Assembly (NCBI GenBank): GCA_937907215.1 | Contig: CALESG010000155.1 | Location: 1-8,861 of the forward strand | Direction: 5' to 3' | Source: an uncultured Ruminococcus sp. | GTDB lineage: Bacteria; Bacillota; Clostridia; Oscillospirales; Ruminococcaceae | DNA: 8,861 bases | Shown here: positions 6,130-8,861 of the stretch, piece by piece | How the letters are laid out: each line of letters begins with the position of its first letter | Position numbering within the stretch: position 1 is the stretch's first letter | Notes under the pieces: generated by a model | The model's input: only the letters and a program-made list of their open reading frames with translations | Told to the model about the DNA's origin: nothing | Database searches by the model: none | Position numbers and translations under genes: made by a program

Positions 6130-6897
6130 ATGAATACAAAAAGCAATTTAAATAATTACAATGATGATTCATGTGAAAGTACAGATGAAAAAAATGAAAG
6201 TTCTGTACAGCAGCAGCTTGATGAAGCGGAAATTATTGAAGAAACCGGCGGTGTACGTTCTCAGAATGCAAAACATTTGATTCACTGTCTTAATATAATC
6301 GGTCAGGTAGAAGGTCATGATGTACTTCCGGTGCAGAATAAAACAACAAAATATGAGCATATTATGCCGGCTCTTGTTGCTATTGAACAAGATAGAAGCA
6401 TTGAAGGACTGTTGATATTACTGAATACTGTAGGCGGTGATGTGGAAGCAGGTCTTGCTATTGCAGAAATGATTGCAGGAATGCGTACACCTACAGTGTC
6501 ACTTGTTGTCGGCGGAGGTCATTCAATAGGTGTACCGCTTGCAGTTAGTTCAAGATATTCAATGATAGTGCCTTCTGCGTCAATGACTATACACCCGGTA
6601 CGTACAAATGGTATTGTTCTCGGTGTGCCTCAGACGATGACATATTTATCTCAAATACAAGATCGCATAACCGGATTTGTTGCCAAACACAGCAACATTG
6701 ATGAAGATAAATTTATTTCACTTATGCACAGTACAGAATCAATGACAACAGATCTTGGAACTATAATCACCGGAAACGAAGCTGTAGAACTTGGAATTAT
6801 TGATGAAATAGGTTCTCTTAGCAATGCGCTTGAAAAACTTTATTCTATGATAGAAAATGAAGAAGTTCGTTATTCAGATAATAAAACGCAGGCTTAG
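6130..6897 (+). CDS. tepA: ClpP-fold serine protease, TepA family
   Basis: 255 aa. TepA-type proteins are ClpP-like cytoplasmic serine peptidases; in Bacillus the protein is linked to protein export and sits next to spoIIIE. After a polar N-terminal extension (about 1-45), the ClpP/crotonase fold begins at HLIHCLNIIGQVEGH. LLNTVGGDVEAGLAIAEMI (97-115) is the oxyanion-side glycine motif. GGGHSIGVPLA carries the presumed nucleophile S132, and SMTIHPVRTNG carries the catalytic His155. D208 in TTDLGTIITG is a candidate third residue, but it does not align exactly with ClpP's Asp. EAVELGIIDEIG closes the fold as in ClpP. ATG 6130 follows AAGGAG with 7-bp spacing. An in-frame TTG at 6091 has no ribosome site. 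Twenty-two bp separate it from ftsK, so the two are co-transcribed. Confidence 0.88.
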   Translation: MNTKSNLNNYNDDSCESTDEKNESSVQQQLDEAEIIEETGGVRSQNAKHLIHCLNIIGQVEGHDVLPVQNKTTKYEHIMPALVAIEQDRSIEGLLILLNTVGGDVEAGLAIAEMIAGMRTPTVSLVVGGGHSIGVPLAVSSRYSMIVPSASMTIHPVRTNGIVLGVPQTMTYLSQIQDRITGFVAKHSNIDEDKFISLMHSTESMTTDLGTIITGNEAVELGIIDEIGSLSNALEKLYSMIENEEVRYSDNKTQA

Positions 6898-6919
6898 AAA
6901 AGCGGAAAGGAATTTTGAA

Positions 6920-8861
6920 GTGGCTAAAAAAACGGCTAAAAAAAATGAATCGCAGCTTATTCCTGAAATGGATGTAAAAACTGCAAAGGCAATAGGAGAC
7001 AAAGCTTTGGCAAAGCTTAGAAAAAAAGGGTTTGTAAAAAAGACAGAAAGTGAAGGCAAAAGTCCGGATAAATTCCGGGCAGCCGTTCTGTTTGTTCTAA
7101 TGATATTATTTATACTTCTTGTATTTGTAGAAGGCAGTGCAGGCTGGAATTTTATTCACAGGGTAATACGTGGATTCTTTGGCGTGACAACTTTGCTTGT
7201 GCCTATACTTATTGGCATGGCTGCATGGAGAGCTGATTCAGACGATGAAGATGATGTTATTCAGGCAACTCCTAAGTGGAATATTATTATAACGATAATT
7301 ATTGCCGGTGCTGTACAGGTGCTTTTTAACGGCAATGTCGGCGATATAAATTTTGTGGATTACATAAAGTATCTTTATGAAGACGGTGTGGAAAATACAT
7401 TTGGAAGCGGCGGTGTAATAAGCGTAGTGCTTGCATATCCATTGCTTAAGTTTCTTGGAACAACAGGAGCACGTATAGTTATATTATTGCTCATGCTTGT
7501 ACTTATGTTTTGGATTTCAAATAAAAGTCCGAGAGATCTTATTTATATGATGACTCATCCTTTCAGCAGTGTGAACAATATAGATGACGAAGAAGAGGAT
7601 GATGAATTTAGTATCCCTATAGATTATGTACACGGTGATAATTTAAATGAGAAGCCGTCTTTGTTTAAAAGAATGCATAATTTTTTCTTTAAAAGTGATA
7701 TAGATGATGATATTACAGATGATACTATGTCTGAATCAGAAAGACTGCACGCACATGATTACAATGAGGATTATCCTTATGAAAGTGAAAGCGATGACAA
7801 TCTCTATACAGATGATAATCCTGATACTCCTTATGAAGAGTATTATGATGATATTTCAGAGTCAAAAGATTCTTATGAAGAAGATAAGCTTATTTGTGAT
7901 ATAATACAGGATACTCACAATCCAAATACAGCTCCGCCTGTTGGTGTAGAACAAGGAATAAGAACACCATATGGCAGACCTGAGGAAGAGGAGAAATATA
8001 CAAGTTCAGCAGAGCAGATTTCTGAAACCAAGAAAAAAGCTCCGTCTGTTCCAGCTGTATATACTGTGCCAAGCATAAATCTTCTTAAAAAGGGCAATGT
8101 GCTTACAAATAATGCAAAGTCACGTGAAGAAATGTCTGAAAAAGCATCTGTTCTTGTAAATACTCTAAAAAGCTTTGGTGTTGAGGTACGTATATCAAGT
8201 ATATGTCCAGGTCCGTCTGTAACAAGATATGAGATCCAGCCGGCTGCCGGAGTAAAGGTTTCCAAAATCACAAATCTTTCAAATGATATTGCAATGAATC
8301 TTGCAGCAGACAGCGTTCGTATAGAAGCACCTATTCCCGGAAAGCCTGCTATCGGCATTGAAGTCCCGAATACTGTAAAAGATACTGTATCGCTGCGTGA
8401 TATTTTGGAGAGCGATGCATTTAAAAATTCAAAGAGCAAGCTTGCATTCGCAGTTGGCAAGGACATTGGAGGCAGTGCTATAGTTGGCGATGTTGCAAAA
8501 ATGCCGCATATGATCATTGCAGGTGCTACAGGTTCGGGTAAGTCTGTCTGCACAAATTCTATTATAATGAGTATTCTTATGAATGCAACTCCAGACGAAG
8601 TAAAGCTTATACTTATCGACCCTAAAATTGTAGAATTCCGTGTTTACGAAGGAATACCGCACTTGCTTATACCTGTTGTAACAGATCCTAAAAAAGCTGC
8701 GGGTGCACTTAATTGGGCAGTACAGGAAATGCTTCGCCGTTATAAGCAGTTTGCAGAACTTAATGTACGTGATATATATGATTATAATCAGAAGGCAGTT
8801 CAGGATGGCAGCGATCTTGTAAAAATGCCGCAGATAGTTATTGCCATAGATGAGCTTGCAG
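6920..8861 (+). CDS. ftsK: FtsK/SpoIIIE DNA translocase, C-terminus outside window
   Basis: 647 codons visible, open to the window edge. FtsK/SpoIIIE forms a hexameric ATP-driven pump that moves chromosomal DNA through the division or sporulation septum. It starts at GTG 6920, preceded by GGAAAGGA with about 8-bp spacing; no better in-frame start is nearby. A Lys/Ala-rich lead (1-50) precedes membrane segments near 53-72, 84-103, 120-137, 163-180 and 184-200. Residues 219-327 are a strongly acidic D/E-rich linker with many Tyr. The alpha and beta domains follow (about 385-520; PGPSVTRYEIQP at 430-441, IRIEAPIPGK-type block near 467-475). The motor has Walker A GATGSGKS (535-542, K541), then LILIDPK, IPHLLIPVVTDPKKAAGALNWAV and Walker B IVIAIDEL (639-646, D644, E645). 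The remaining motor and gamma domain are not in the window. Vegetative FtsK versus SpoIIIE cannot be decided here. Confidence 0.95.
   Translation, partial: MAKKTAKKNESQLIPEMDVKTAKAIGDKALAKLRKKGFVKKTESEGKSPDKFRAAVLFVLMILFILLVFVEGSAGWNFIHRVIRGFFGVTTLLVPILIGMAAWRADSDDEDDVIQATPKWNIIITIIIAGAVQVLFNGNVGDINFVDYIKYLYEDGVENTFGSGGVISVVLAYPLLKFLGTTGARIVILLLMLVLMFWISNKSPRDLIYMMTHPFSSVNNIDDEEEDDEFSIPIDYVHGDNLNEKPSLFKRMHNFFFKSDIDDDITDDTMSESERLHAHDYNEDYPYESESDDNLYTDDNPDTPYEEYYDDISESKDSYEEDKLICDIIQDTHNPNTAPPVGVEQGIRTPYGRPEEEEKYTSSAEQISETKKKAPSVPAVYTVPSINLLKKGNVLTNNAKSREEMSEKASVLVNTLKSFGVEVRISSICPGPSVTRYEIQPAAGVKVSKITNLSNDIAMNLAADSVRIEAPIPGKPAIGIEVPNTVKDTVSLRDILESDAFKNSKSKLAFAVGKDIGGSAIVGDVAKMPHMIIAGATGSGKSVCTNSIIMSILMNATPDEVKLILIDPKIVEFRVYEGIPHLLIPVVTDPKKAAGALNWAVQEMLRRYKQFAELNVRDIYDYNQKAVQDGSDLVKMPQIVIAIDELA

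Noticed and set aside
7915..8553. 212-codon open frame on the minus strand
   Set aside because: It lies wholly inside the ftsK motor-coding region, whose translation matches FtsK motifs throughout. It has no recognisable domain and is a shadow frame.
1..8861. Mobile element, CRISPR array, toxin-antitoxin or phage defence system
   Set aside because: No transposase, integrase, terminal inverted repeats, spaced direct-repeat array or defence domain was found. Gene content and base composition look uniform and housekeeping.

Overview
The window is AT-rich bacterial chromosome, most likely from a Gram-positive Clostridia species of the Ruminococcus/Oscillospiraceae kind. That placement is an inference. 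It rests on strong AGGAG-type ribosome sites, CCA-encoded tRNAs, a LytR-CpsA-Psr (LCP) wall enzyme, and a TepA-like protease directly upstream of an FtsK/SpoIIIE translocase, an order known from Bacillus subtilis.

Layout. (1) 1-131, plus strand: the 3' part of tRNA-Gly(GCC) and a complete tRNA-Cys(GCA), followed by a terminator. (2) 210-240: a palindromic terminator between the tRNAs and the convergent minus-strand genes. (3) 248-4276, minus strand: a two-gene unit transcribed right to left. A large membrane protein that looks like a P-type ATPase stripped of its catalytic residues comes first, and the LCP protein follows 42 bp later. (4) 4486-5265, minus: rlmB, a 23S rRNA 2'-O-methyltransferase. 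It has its own promoter and a strong hairpin at the very start of its transcript. (5) 5460-5714, minus: a small tail-anchored protein of unknown function. (6) 5715-6129: a 415-bp divergent intergenic region. It holds a cluster of repeated GTTGAAAA/TGTGGAAAA motifs (two match the relaxed DnaA box) with A-tracts in helical phase, then a consensus sigma-A promoter for the rightward genes. (7) 6130 to the end, plus: tepA-like protease and the first 647 codons of ftsK/spoIIIE, cut by the window end.

Most of the window is housekeeping: tRNA, ribosome modification, wall polymer attachment and chromosome segregation. The parts that stand out are the pseudo-P-type ATPase and its pairing with an LCP protein. 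Both carry long disordered N-terminal tails on the cytoplasmic side. The DnaA-box-like bent region upstream of tepA-ftsK also stands out. I saw no mobile element, CRISPR array, phage gene or defence system.
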